From Dyadobacter bucti (lineage in GTDB: Bacteria > Bacteroidota > Bacteroidia > Cytophagales > Spirosomataceae), in contig NZ_SWFP01000001.1 in the NCBI RefSeq assembly GCF_005869225.1, forward strand, positions 434,001 to 498,000: 64,000 nucleotides of DNA, in the 5' to 3' direction. Each line of letters starts with the position of its first letter. Within the stretch, counting starts at the first letter, position 1. A model generated the notes under the pieces. It had not been told where the DNA came from. It made no database searches and saw nothing but the letters and a program-made list of their open reading frames with translations. The position numbers and the translations under genes were made by a program. Shown here one piece after another: positions 41,507 through 51,157 of this stretch.

Positions 41507-43807
41507 TTAATCCTGCATAGCCCACTTTTTACCGGTTTTTTCACCCATTTCCAATACCAGCGTCCCGCCATTGATCAGGTCGTCGTGCGAAAAGGATAAT
41601 GATGCAAGGGGCTTGCCGTTTAAAGTTGCGGACTGGATGTACTTGTTGGTCCTGGACGAATTATGGGCAATCAGGGTGAAAGTTTTACCATTATGCAAGT
41701 CAATGGTAACCTTGCTGAAAACCGGGCTGGTGATGCTGTAACGAGGAATTCCGGGCGTAGTCGGGTAAAATCCCATGGCGGAGAACACGACAAAAGAAGA
41801 CATAGAGCCGCCGTCCTCATCACCCGGCACACCAAAAATATTGTCCTGAAACCAGGTGTCCAGTATCAGCCTGGTGTACTTCTGGGTTTTCCAGGGTGAA
41901 TTGGTATAATTGAAAAGATAAGGGATAAAGAATGTCACCTGGTTGCCCATCGCAAACTGCCCGATCATCCCAGTCTGGTTTGGCCATTTTTCCCAGAAAA
42001 CAGGTTTGCTTTTGTCCATTCCTTCCCGAAAAAGCTGGTCCAGGTTCTGTTCCATTTTCTCAGGCCCGCCCATCAGCTCCCGCAGTCCGGCTATGTCCTG
42101 CTGGGCATTCCACATGTAGCTCCACCCATTATTTTCATTGTAATAGTCAAATCCGTTATGCCCGCCGTCAAACTTCGGATCAATATCGATCCAGTTTCCT
42201 TTGGCATCTTTGGGCATAAAAAGATTGTATTTGTCACTCCACAGGTTTTTGTAATTCTTAACTCTTGGCGCATATTTGGCACTAACCTCCTTATTTCCAA
42301 GCTCCTTTGCCATTTCGCTCAACGCCCAGCTGTCGTAGGCATCTCCCAGCGTGATCGCCACCGCAGACCGTTTTTGGCCGGGTTTAAGAGAAGCAAAGGC
42401 ATCGGTTTCTTTTTCACCCGGATGCAATGCGGGATAGTAACCATTTTTGTAATAAAACTCTTCCAGATCACCTTTGGGACCATTTCTAAAAGGAAGCATC
42501 GTAGCCTGTTCGGCGTTTTTGAGGATACCGTCAAAAGCCGTTTTTACATCAAAATTCCTGATCCCTTTCCGGTAAGCATCCAAAAACATCACCGACGATT
42601 TGAAACCGAACATCCCCGGACGGTCGCCGAATGGTCTCGGGTACTCAGGCATCCAGCCGCTTTGCTGGTACATGGTCACATAAGACTGCAAAATATCAGC
42701 CTCGCGTTTCGGGTCCAGGATTGCCCGCAACGGATGCAGTGCCAGGTAATTACCCCAGGTATAGTCGTCCGTATAAAACGGCTTTTTGTCCTCGTGGATC
42801 TTTTTATCATAACCACTGAAATACGTCCCGTTTTCATTGATATTGATCATTCTGACGTAGCAACGGTACAATGCGGTGTAAAAGCTGCGTTTCTGCGCCT
42901 CGCTGCCGCCTTCCACTTTCACCTGGCCGATCACCTTTTCCCAGGCAGCTTTTCCTTTGTTTTTAAGCTGTTCAAAACTTACGCCGGTCAGTTCTTTTTC
43001 GAAATTGATCTTGGCCTGTTCCTGGCTTACAAATGAGATCGCATACCGGAATTCAACAACGGAAGCGTCTTTTTCACCATAACTGGCAAAGGCTCTTTCA
43101 CCCTCCATTTTCTTTGGTTTTTCAGGAATCCCGCTGACGGTGTATTTGCCCCAGTCTTTCTCCCCGTCCTTTTTGCCGGTTTGAGGTTTGCCTGTAAAAA
43201 CGCCGTACATATAAGCCGTCCCCTGCTGGTCGTGGATCATATCGACCACATGCTCGGTACCAACGATTTTATTCCCGTCACGGAACTCAAAATCCCCGTT
43301 TTTATAATAATGGGAAAGCAAAAGATTTTTTTCGACACCGGCCGGGAAAGTAAACCGGTAAATACCCGTTTTTTCGCCAGCAGTATATTCCGTCAGGATA
43401 TCGTCGTCGGTGAGCTTCACAGAATAATACCAGGGCTCTGTCACTTCCAGATCGTGGTCGTAGGTAAGCCGGCGGTACCATGCCGTGTCGGTAACTGCGC
43501 CTTTCGAAGGTTTTATAGAAAAAACCATCTGGGGCGTGATGATATTGGATGCCAGCATGGGAAAGTCCGTGATCTGCATATCCAGGTGGTCCTGACGTTT
43601 CGGGAACATCCTGATCATTTGATTGGGCAAATGGACGATCGGCCGGTTGGTATTCAGCAAAGGCGCTACGTTACCAATCGTAGGATCAATATATTTTAAG
43701 CCTGTGGCAGTGGCCTTCCCTTTCGCCGCCTGGCCGAAACCCGGACTACATAAAGCATTGATCACGAGGGCTGTCAGTACTGTTTTGACTAAACTACTAT
43801 GAAACAT
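41507..43807 (-). CDS. GH92-family alpha-mannosidase, secreted (copy 2)
   Basis: The 766-residue protein has a signal peptide ending near GFGQ, an N-terminal beta-sandwich and a helical (alpha/alpha)6 barrel. GH92 signatures include YTDDYTWGNYLALHPL, NENNGWSYMWNAQQD and GDEDGGSMSSFVVFSAMGFYP, the region holding the family's catalytic base acids. GH92 enzymes are Ca-dependent exo-alpha-mannosidases acting on alpha-1,2, -1,3 or -1,4 links. It is a close tandem paralogue of the upstream gene, with nearly identical ends and diverged middle segments, so the two may differ in linkage preference. It is part of a SusCD locus. Confidence 0.93.
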   Translation of the reverse strand: MFHSSLVKTVLTALVINALCSPGFGQAAKGKATATGLKYIDPTIGNVAPLLNTNRPIVHLPNQMIRMFPKRQDHLDMQITDFPMLASNIITPQMVFSIKPSKGAVTDTAWYRRLTYDHDLEVTEPWYYSVKLTDDDILTEYTAGEKTGIYRFTFPAGVEKNLLLSHYYKNGDFEFRDGNKIVGTEHVVDMIHDQQGTAYMYGVFTGKPQTGKKDGEKDWGKYTVSGIPEKPKKMEGERAFASYGEKDASVVEFRYAISFVSQEQAKINFEKELTGVSFEQLKNKGKAAWEKVIGQVKVEGGSEAQKRSFYTALYRCYVRMININENGTYFSGYDKKIHEDKKPFYTDDYTWGNYLALHPLRAILDPKREADILQSYVTMYQQSGWMPEYPRPFGDRPGMFGFKSSVMFLDAYRKGIRNFDVKTAFDGILKNAEQATMLPFRNGPKGDLEEFYYKNGYYPALHPGEKETDAFASLKPGQKRSAVAITLGDAYDSWALSEMAKELGNKEVSAKYAPRVKNYKNLWSDKYNLFMPKDAKGNWIDIDPKFDGGHNGFDYYNENNGWSYMWNAQQDIAGLRELMGGPEKMEQNLDQLFREGMDKSKPVFWEKWPNQTGMIGQFAMGNQVTFFIPYLFNYTNSPWKTQKYTRLILDTWFQDNIFGVPGDEDGGSMSSFVVFSAMGFYPTTPGIPRYSITSPVFSKVTIDLHNGKTFTLIAHNSSRTNKYIQSATLNGKPLASLSFSHDDLINGGTLVLEMGEKTGKKWAMQD

Positions 43808-43841
43808 GACTCAATTGTTTTGCAATGAAAATTCTGAAAAG

Positions 43842-46139
43842 CTAGTATTTGATATCCCACTTCGTATCTGTTTTCTCGCCCATTTCCAATACCAGAGTTC
43901 CTCCGCTCATCAGTTCCTGGTGTGAAAATGAAAGCGACGTCAACGCCTTGCCGTTCAGCGTGGCGGACTGGATATATTTGTTGGCTTTGGATGCATTGCG
44001 GGCGATCAGCGTGAACGTTTTACCGCCGGGGAGATCGATCGTCACCTTGCTGAAAAGCGGGCTGGTGATGCTGTAACTGGGGATACCAGGCGTTACCGGA
44101 AAAAATCCGATGGCTGAAAAAACCGCGAAAGCCGACATGGAACCTCCGTCCTCATCCCCTGCCACCCCGAACACATTGTCCTGGAACCAGGTATCGAGCA
44201 AAAGCCGCGTGTACTTCTGCGTTTTCCAGGGCGAATTGGTGTAATTGAAAAGGTAAGGAATAAAGAATGTAACCTGATTACCCATCCCGAATTGTCCGAT
44301 CAGGCCGGTTTGGTCAGGGAATTTTTCCCAGAAAACCGGTTTCGGCCGGTCGAGCCCCTCGCGAAAAAGCTGGTCGAGGTTCTGCTCCATTTTATCGGCC
44401 CCGCCCATCAGATCGCTCAGTCCCTTGATATCCTGCTGAACGTTCCAGCGGTAGCTCCATCCGTTATTTTCATTGTAATAATCATTGCCCGCGTGGCCTC
44501 CGTCGAACTTGGGATCGATTTCAATCCAGTTTCCTTTGGCATCTTTTGGCAGGAAAAAGCCCGTTTTTTCATGCCAGAGATTTTTATAATTCTGTGCATA
44601 CGGGGCGTAACGTTTGTAGATCTCCTGATTGCCCAGCTCTTTCGCCAGCTCACTCAGCGCCCAGTTGTCGTAGGATGCGCCCAATGTGACTGCCACCGCC
44701 GAGCGTTTCCCGTTTTTCAGTTTCACCAAAGAGTCGGTTTCCACCTCACCGGGATGCAGGGCCGGATAATATCCTTTGGCAAAATAAAAATCTTCCAGCG
44801 CGCCTCTCGGACCATTCCTGTGCGGCAAAAAGGTCGATTTTTCAGCATTTTTTAAAATACCTTCAAAGGCCGATTGTACATCAAAATCACGTATTCCCTT
44901 GCGGTATGCGTCCAAAAACATCACCGCCGATTTGGCACCAAACATACCCGGACGGTCGCCGAAATGTTTGGGATACTCAGGCATCCAGCCCTCCTCTTTG
45001 TAAGTATTGACATAAGATTGCAGCATATCCGCCTCTTTCTCAGGGTGCAGAATGGCGCGTAAAGGGTGCAGTGCAAGGTAATTGCCCCAGGTGTAGTCGT
45101 CGGTGTAAACCGTTCTTTTATCCTCATGCACCGTTTTATCATATCCGCTGAAATACTTCCCGTCTTCGGAAATATCCACCATACGGGCATAGCAGCGGTA
45201 AAGTGCCGTGTAAAAACTCCGTTTCTGAGCCTCGGTACCTCCTTCGACTTTGATCTGCCCGATCACCTTTTCCCAGGCCGCCTGCCCTTTGTTTTTGAGC
45301 TGGTCAAAAGTTACGTTGGTCAGTTCCTTCTCGAAGTTTTTCCTGGCCTGTTCTTCACTTATGAATGAAATGGCATAGCGGAATTCGATGGTAGCCGGGC
45401 CGTTTTCGGGGTAGCTGAAATAGGCACGCTCCCCTTCCACGATCTTATGTTTTTCGGGAGGACCCAGCACCGTGTAGCGGCCCCAGTCTTTTTCATTTTG
45501 CTTTTTCCCGCTTTCCGGTCGGCCCGAAATCTTGCCATACATGTAAGCGACGCCTTTTTGCTGGTGATTGGCATCGTTGACAAACTCTTTACCAGTGATC
45601 GTATTTCCATCGGTGACCGTGTACTGGCCTTTGGCATAATAGTGCGAAAGCAGTACATTTTTCTTCACGCCAGCCGGAAACGTGAAACGGTAAATTCCCG
45701 TTTTTTCTCCCGGCGTATATTCTGTAAGTACATCATCATCGGTAAGTCGCACCGAATAATACCATGGCTTAACCGTCTCAAAATCATGATCGTAAGTCAG
45801 CCGCCGGTACCAGCCGGTATCAGCAAGTACGCCCGGATAAGGCTTGATCCCGAAAATGACCTGAGGCGTAATAATATTGAGGGAAAGCATCGGAAAGTCC
45901 GTGATCTGCATGTCCAGGTGGTCCTGCCGCTTCGGAAACATCCGAACCATCTGGTTGGGCAAATGAACGAGCGGCCGGTTGGAATTGAGCAGCGGGGCCA
46001 CATTTCCGATGGTGGGATCGATGTATTTTACACCGTTAACCGCCGCCGGGCCGGTCTTTTTCTGTGCGTAACCCTTTTCCACTTCCCCCAGTGAAAGGAG
46101 AAGCGGCAGGATGAGCAGCATATTGATTTTTAGTTTCAT
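43842..46139 (-). CDS. GH92-family alpha-mannosidase, secreted (copy 1)
   Basis: This 765-residue protein has a signal peptide (LLILPLLLSLGEVEKGYAQ) and the same layout as its neighbour: VKYIDPTIGNVAPLL near the N-terminus, YTDDYTWGNYLALHPL, NENNGWSYRWNVQQDIKGL and GDEDGGSMSAFAVFSAIGFFP. The acidic GDEDGG loop corresponds to the catalytic base region of GH92. It begins 27 bp after the SusD stop, so it is the first enzyme of the locus. Expected action is release of mannose from alpha-mannosides in the periplasm or at the surface. The tandem copy suggests duplication and specialisation. Confidence 0.93.
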   Translation of the reverse strand: MKLKINMLLILPLLLSLGEVEKGYAQKKTGPAAVNGVKYIDPTIGNVAPLLNSNRPLVHLPNQMVRMFPKRQDHLDMQITDFPMLSLNIITPQVIFGIKPYPGVLADTGWYRRLTYDHDFETVKPWYYSVRLTDDDVLTEYTPGEKTGIYRFTFPAGVKKNVLLSHYYAKGQYTVTDGNTITGKEFVNDANHQQKGVAYMYGKISGRPESGKKQNEKDWGRYTVLGPPEKHKIVEGERAYFSYPENGPATIEFRYAISFISEEQARKNFEKELTNVTFDQLKNKGQAAWEKVIGQIKVEGGTEAQKRSFYTALYRCYARMVDISEDGKYFSGYDKTVHEDKRTVYTDDYTWGNYLALHPLRAILHPEKEADMLQSYVNTYKEEGWMPEYPKHFGDRPGMFGAKSAVMFLDAYRKGIRDFDVQSAFEGILKNAEKSTFLPHRNGPRGALEDFYFAKGYYPALHPGEVETDSLVKLKNGKRSAVAVTLGASYDNWALSELAKELGNQEIYKRYAPYAQNYKNLWHEKTGFFLPKDAKGNWIEIDPKFDGGHAGNDYYNENNGWSYRWNVQQDIKGLSDLMGGADKMEQNLDQLFREGLDRPKPVFWEKFPDQTGLIGQFGMGNQVTFFIPYLFNYTNSPWKTQKYTRLLLDTWFQDNVFGVAGDEDGGSMSAFAVFSAIGFFPVTPGIPSYSITSPLFSKVTIDLPGGKTFTLIARNASKANKYIQSATLNGKALTSLSFSHQELMSGGTLVLEMGEKTDTKWDIKY

Positions 46140-46166
46140 AATTGCGGAGCGGGTCTGCTGAGAAAA

Positions 46167-47606
46167 TTAATTGTAACCCGGATTTTGCGGCAAAACAGAT
46201 GGATTGTTTATGATTTGTATTTCAACCAGCGGGATCGGGAAAAGTGCCTGATAAGGCTGCATGCCCAGAGGCCCCATTACAGTGACCAAACGGTCGGTAC
46301 GGGCAAGGTCAAACCACCTCACTCCTTCCATCGACAGCTCATATATCCTTTCTTCATAAATTTTCGCACGCAGCTGGTCCTGGGGCATGCTTGCATATAC
46401 AGGCATTGCAGCACGTGTGCGCACCTGGTTCAGATAAGTGAGTGCAAGCTCCGATTTACCGTTTTCATTCAATGCCTCAGCGTACATCAGCAGCACATCG
46501 GCATAGCGGATCACCTTCCAGTTTACCTTACTATCATGGAGGGTATTGGTTACGGCCAGGTATTTTTTTGTAAAAGTCGCGATCTGCAGAAAGCCCTGAA
46601 AAACCCCGTTGTTATCCGTGTAACCTTTGGCAACTGTGACGTCCCGTCTTGGGTCTTTCGGGTCAAAAGAATCGAACAGTGCCAGTGTAGGCGTATTTTG
46701 TTCACCCGCACCGCCTTTGATCCCGTAGAATGTTTCGGCCAGGGAATTGGCCGATTTTGGTAAAAACTTGTTGGAAAAACCACTGCCTGCACCCAGGTTA
46801 CCATCCTGGTATTCTATGTCAAAAATATACTCGCTATGGTGCTCGTCTTTGGTGTAGTCGAACAAATCCTTGTAGACCGGCAAAAGTGAGTAGCCCATGG
46901 TGGTCACTTCCTGAAGTTTGGCTTCCGCCTTCACAAAATCCTTCCGGGTCATGTACACTCTTCCCAGGATAGCCCGGGCCGCTCCCTTGGTCACCCTGCC
47001 GACATCCACACCCGTATATTTTTCGGGCAGACCGGCCTCCGCTTCCAGCAAGTCCTTGATGATCACTTCATCATAGATCTTGTCTACACTTTCCCGTTTT
47101 TTGGTATACCCCTCGGCAATGCTGGTAGGCACGGTATTCAGCGGTACGTCCCCGAATATCCTTACCAGGTCAAAGTAGGCAAAAGCACGCAGGAATTTCG
47201 CCTCTGCTACATGCCTTGTTTTGTTCGTTACCACCGCCGGGTCAGCGGTTTCTATTCTGGACAAAACAAGATTGGCCCTGTTGATCGCACTGTAGTAATT
47301 CCGCCAGGTATTGATCATCAGTGCGGCATCACCGTTCATATTGAATTTATCGACTGAAATCAAAAACGCGTCATTGCCCAGCGCGTGCCAGGAATCGTCC
47401 GAACGCAGGTCGCCGAAAATCCAGAAATCCTGGTACTGGTTCTTCAGCATGCTGTAAACTCCTACCACGGCGTCCTGAAAATCCTTGTCAGTTTTATATA
47501 CTGCATCGACGCTGACGGTGGATATTGGGTTTAAATTAATAAAATCGTTTTGGCATGACATTGTAAGAATGGATGCGAGCGAAGCAATACAAATTATTTT
47601 TTTCAT
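46167..47606 (-). CDS. SusD/RagB-family lipoprotein of the mannosidase locus
   Basis: The 479-residue protein has a lipobox LTMSC (Cys about 18) followed by QNDFINLNP, the SusD-typical start. Family features include AEAKFLRAFAYFDLVRIFGDVPL, RVTKGAARAILGRVYM and the C-terminal IYEERIYELSMEGVRWFDLAR. It would bind a mannan or mannoside at the surface and close over the SusC barrel encoded 29 bp upstream. GH92 genes follow, which supports the substrate guess. Confidence 0.93.
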   Translation of the reverse strand: MKKIICIASLASILTMSCQNDFINLNPISTVSVDAVYKTDKDFQDAVVGVYSMLKNQYQDFWIFGDLRSDDSWHALGNDAFLISVDKFNMNGDAALMINTWRNYYSAINRANLVLSRIETADPAVVTNKTRHVAEAKFLRAFAYFDLVRIFGDVPLNTVPTSIAEGYTKKRESVDKIYDEVIIKDLLEAEAGLPEKYTGVDVGRVTKGAARAILGRVYMTRKDFVKAEAKLQEVTTMGYSLLPVYKDLFDYTKDEHHSEYIFDIEYQDGNLGAGSGFSNKFLPKSANSLAETFYGIKGGAGEQNTPTLALFDSFDPKDPRRDVTVAKGYTDNNGVFQGFLQIATFTKKYLAVTNTLHDSKVNWKVIRYADVLLMYAEALNENGKSELALTYLNQVRTRAAMPVYASMPQDQLRAKIYEERIYELSMEGVRWFDLARTDRLVTVMGPLGMQPYQALFPIPLVEIQIINNPSVLPQNPGYN

Positions 47607-47635
47607 CTCGGTAGTTTTTTACTTGATGCGTTATT

Positions 47636-50600
47636 TTAAAATCCCACATTCAGGCCTATGATCACACTTTTCGGCAGTGGATAGTCATTCGCTTCAACAC
47701 CCGGGGTCAATGGGTTCTCGGTCGTGCTCACCTCGGGGTTAAATGCTGTGTTTTTGGTAAAAAGCACCGGGTTGTTGGTGTTCACATACACTCTGAGCGA
47801 ATTAAGTCCCAGTTTCTGGACGATTTTCCCGGGCAGCACATAACTGAGGGAAATGTTGTTGATCCGCAGGTACGTTCCTGTGTCCAGAAACAACTGGCTT
47901 GGCAGCCGCACCCCGCCGGTAGGTGTATCGTTGGGTCTCGGTGTTTTGCCGTCACCGGGATCCTGTTCCGATTTCCAGTAGTCATTGCTGAAAGCATAGC
48001 CTCTCACACGGGCGCGTCCGCTGTTTCCGCCACCTCTGGACGTATTGTAAATCTGGCTTCCCTGCGACCCTTGTATGGTAAAGCTCAGGCTGACGTTCTT
48101 GTAGCTGACGCGGTTGGTCATGCCATAGTAAAAATCAGGATAGGGCGAACCCATGATGGTCTTGTCCACATTATCGATTCGTCCGTCGGGTACCCCGTCC
48201 GGACCGCTTACGTCCTTAAACCTGATATCGCCCACATGCGACCGGTCACTTCCTGTTGGGTTATAGATCGGTCCTTTATCCAGCTCGGCCTGCGTTTTAA
48301 AAATACCGTCGGTCAGAAACCCGAAGAACATCCCGATAGGCTGGCCGATCATCGTTACGTTGTTTCCTGAGTAGATCGGGTCACCCTGCGGACCCAATTT
48401 TACGACCTTGTTACGGTAAGTGGAAAGGTTAAAATCCGTCGACCATTTAAAGCCTGCATCTATGTTGACGGTACTCACTACAAACTCCCAGCCTGTATTT
48501 TTCACTTCCCCGATGTTCTGCAAAGCGGTGCTGAAACCGGTATTGTTAGGCACGTTTACATTGAGGAGCAGATCAGTATTTCTGGATTGAAAATGGTCTA
48601 TCGACGCTGTCAGCCTATTGTTGAGAAAACTGGCATCGAGTCCGAAATTAATGGAAGTCTGTTTTTCCCAGGTCAGTCCGGGATTTCCGATACGGCCCGG
48701 TGCAATGGCAGTAGCTACCGTTCCACCCAGTCCGTAGTTTTCATAAGCGATCGTTCCGTACTGATCATAGTTACCGATGTTGTTATTTCCCGTTTCGCCA
48801 TAGCTTGTGCGCAGTTTCAGCTCGCTGATCGCTCGGACATTCTTCAGGAAATTTTCATCCGAAATCCGCCAGGCCAATGCTACCGAAGGGAAAAGGCCAT
48901 ATTTGTTCTCGCTTCCGAAGCGGGACGAGCCGTCGGTACGGATGGAAGTAGTGATATAATATTTGCTGTCAAAATTGTAGTTGACCCGCGCGAGATAAGA
49001 TAGCAGTGACCATTCATAAATGTTAGAAGTTCCGTTTGTGATCAGCCCGCCCGTCGCACTTAAAGTGGGTACGAGGTTGTTCGGAAATTTGTTGCTGCTC
49101 ATCAGATTGGACTCTCCGTGTTCTTTCTGAACAGTATACCCTGCCAGCGCAGTCAAAGAATGTTTGTTGATATTTTTGGTATAATTCAATGTATATTCTG
49201 TGAGCCAGTTGGAGATCATTGAACCATTGTCGGTACCATTTGCGAGCTCATTGGCAAAGTAAGCGCGCTGCGGACGGAAGTACATGCCTTTTCCGTTAAA
49301 AACACTTCCTCCAATCATCACATTAAATTTCAGGTCCTTGTATATCTCGTATTCCGCATTGATATTACCCAGCAACCGCAGCGCTTTCTGGGAAGTCTGG
49401 GTTTCCTGAGCTATGGCAAGCGGGTTGTAAATGTCAGCCATATCGGCTAGTCCGGCGTAATTGAAATACGTTCCATCCGGCTTTAACAGGGGCCGGAAGT
49501 TATGTACCTGCAGGGTAGACGCCACCACGCCCAGGGTACTGGCAGTACCGCCGCTCACTCCCGTCGAAGGCAAGGAACGCTGATCGGTATACGAAGGATT
49601 CAGATTGAGCTTGACCGATAGTCTCTTTGTCAGTTGTGCATCGATGTTAGTCCTGAGAGAATACCGCTGAAAACCACTGTTGATAATGATACCGTCCTGG
49701 TTGAAATATTCTCCGCTGATCGCATAACGGACATTTTCATTGCCTCCGCTGGCCGAGAGCTGGATCTGCCGCTGAGGTGCAGTCACAAGCACTTTATCCA
49801 GAGAGTTTTCATCGGTAGTATTTCTTCCTTCCCGCACGTCCATGATGATGGCCGGAACCGGCGTGAACCAGGAAGTTGCAGGGCCGCTTACATCTTTGCC
49901 GGCATCGAGATTTTTGTTTCGCATCCCGTCATAGAAAAAATTAGCTTGTTCGAGCGAGTTTTTCATTTTAGGAACCTTGGAAACTTTTTGCCAGCCATAG
50001 TAAGTATCCAGTGATATCGTTGCTTTTCCCGATTTCCCCCTGCGGGTCGTGATGATCACCACACCATTGGAGCCACGTGATCCATAGATCGCCGTCGCCG
50101 AGGCATCTTTCAGAATGTCAAGGGTTTCTATATCATTTGGGTTGATTGTCTGGATGTTGTCTGTCGGGAAACCGTCCACCACATACAGCGGGCCAACGCC
50201 TGCGGAGATACTTCCTATCCCCCTTACCCTGATCTGAGGCGCAGCGCCCGGTTCTCCCGAGGCCGCCTTGACCTGTACACCGGCTACCCGTCCGGCCAGC
50301 CCCTGTTCTATACGGGTTACGCCGAGGTCTTTCACTTCCTTGCTGCTGATCACACCTACCGATCCGGTCAGGTCTTTTTTCTTCACCGTTCCATATCCTA
50401 CTACCACTATCTCTTCCAATGTTTTGTCACCCGCTTTCAGGGACACATCCACTACGCTCCGGCTTCCTGCTGCCACTTCCTGCGGGGTGTACCCAACGAA
50501 GCTGAAAATCAAAATGGATGTTTCGTCAGGAATATCCAGTTTATACTGGCCTTCTGCGTCGGTAGTGGTACCTCTCTGCGTTCCTTTTACCAAAATACTT

Positions 50601-51133
50601 ACACCCGGCAGGCTCTCCCCTTTTTCATCGGTTACTTTTCCCTGGATCGTTTTGTCAACCGGGGCCACAATGTGCCCTTCTGCGGAGCCCGCCTGCGACA
50701 ATGTACTGCCCAGCGGTGAGACGGGCATAAACACCAGGTTTTCCAGTGCAGAAGTAACCGACTGGTCTGTGCTGGCTTTTGATTTTCTGTTCTTAACGAT
50801 CACATATACCCCCTCCTTAACCTTCTTGAACCGGAGATCATATACCTGAAGAATCCGCGTCAGGTTTTCTTCGAGGGAGGCCGACGGCTGGATCATGGAA
50901 GCATTCACCGATTTGTTGACCAGGCGGTCTTCAAAAAGGATATCAACGTTGTAACGGGCTTTGAACTGGATCAGGACATCGCGAAGCAAAAGGGGCGTCG
51001 GGGCATGGTTGGTCTGGTGGTCAATGAGCGGGACTCTGATACTGGCCAGTAGCTGGGCGGGGGCCTGACAGCACCCCAGAGCGAAAATACCGGGCAAAAC
51101 AGTTCTGCGAGTTACCTGTAAAAAGTATCTCAT
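47636..51133 (-). CDS. SusC/RagA-family TonB-dependent transporter with STN domain, mannosidase locus
   Basis: The 1,165-residue protein starts at ATG 51133 with a signal segment (MRYFLQVTRRTVLPGIF). It has an STN domain (about 45-115, LLRDVLIQFKARYNVDILFE), a linker, a CarboxypepD-reg-like domain (IQGKVTDEKGESLPGVSI), a plug (LEEIVVVGYGTVKKKDLTGS, DGFPTDNIQTINPNDIETLD, GSRGSNGVVIITTRRG) and a barrel ending in VIIGLNVGF. It imports oligosaccharide captured by SusD. The STN domain should pass the binding signal to FecR encoded 24 bp upstream. It belongs to the same subfamily as the SusC at 23-27 kb. Confidence 0.93.
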   Translation of the reverse strand: MRYFLQVTRRTVLPGIFALGCCQAPAQLLASIRVPLIDHQTNHAPTPLLLRDVLIQFKARYNVDILFEDRLVNKSVNASMIQPSASLEENLTRILQVYDLRFKKVKEGVYVIVKNRKSKASTDQSVTSALENLVFMPVSPLGSTLSQAGSAEGHIVAPVDKTIQGKVTDEKGESLPGVSILVKGTQRGTTTDAEGQYKLDIPDETSILIFSFVGYTPQEVAAGSRSVVDVSLKAGDKTLEEIVVVGYGTVKKKDLTGSVGVISSKEVKDLGVTRIEQGLAGRVAGVQVKAASGEPGAAPQIRVRGIGSISAGVGPLYVVDGFPTDNIQTINPNDIETLDILKDASATAIYGSRGSNGVVIITTRRGKSGKATISLDTYYGWQKVSKVPKMKNSLEQANFFYDGMRNKNLDAGKDVSGPATSWFTPVPAIIMDVREGRNTTDENSLDKVLVTAPQRQIQLSASGGNENVRYAISGEYFNQDGIIINSGFQRYSLRTNIDAQLTKRLSVKLNLNPSYTDQRSLPSTGVSGGTASTLGVVASTLQVHNFRPLLKPDGTYFNYAGLADMADIYNPLAIAQETQTSQKALRLLGNINAEYEIYKDLKFNVMIGGSVFNGKGMYFRPQRAYFANELANGTDNGSMISNWLTEYTLNYTKNINKHSLTALAGYTVQKEHGESNLMSSNKFPNNLVPTLSATGGLITNGTSNIYEWSLLSYLARVNYNFDSKYYITTSIRTDGSSRFGSENKYGLFPSVALAWRISDENFLKNVRAISELKLRTSYGETGNNNIGNYDQYGTIAYENYGLGGTVATAIAPGRIGNPGLTWEKQTSINFGLDASFLNNRLTASIDHFQSRNTDLLLNVNVPNNTGFSTALQNIGEVKNTGWEFVVSTVNIDAGFKWSTDFNLSTYRNKVVKLGPQGDPIYSGNNVTMIGQPIGMFFGFLTDGIFKTQAELDKGPIYNPTGSDRSHVGDIRFKDVSGPDGVPDGRIDNVDKTIMGSPYPDFYYGMTNRVSYKNVSLSFTIQGSQGSQIYNTSRGGGNSGRARVRGYAFSNDYWKSEQDPGDGKTPRPNDTPTGGVRLPSQLFLDTGTYLRINNISLSYVLPGKIVQKLGLNSLRVYVNTNNPVLFTKNTAFNPEVSTTENPLTPGVEANDYPLPKSVIIGLNVGF

Positions 51134-51157
51134 GATGTAAAATGGATTAAGGTAAAA

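Noticed and set aside
42158..43036. 292-codon plus-strand frame opposite GH92
   Set aside because: A similar antisense frame occurs in the paralogue, as expected from shared codon use; no motifs or signals.
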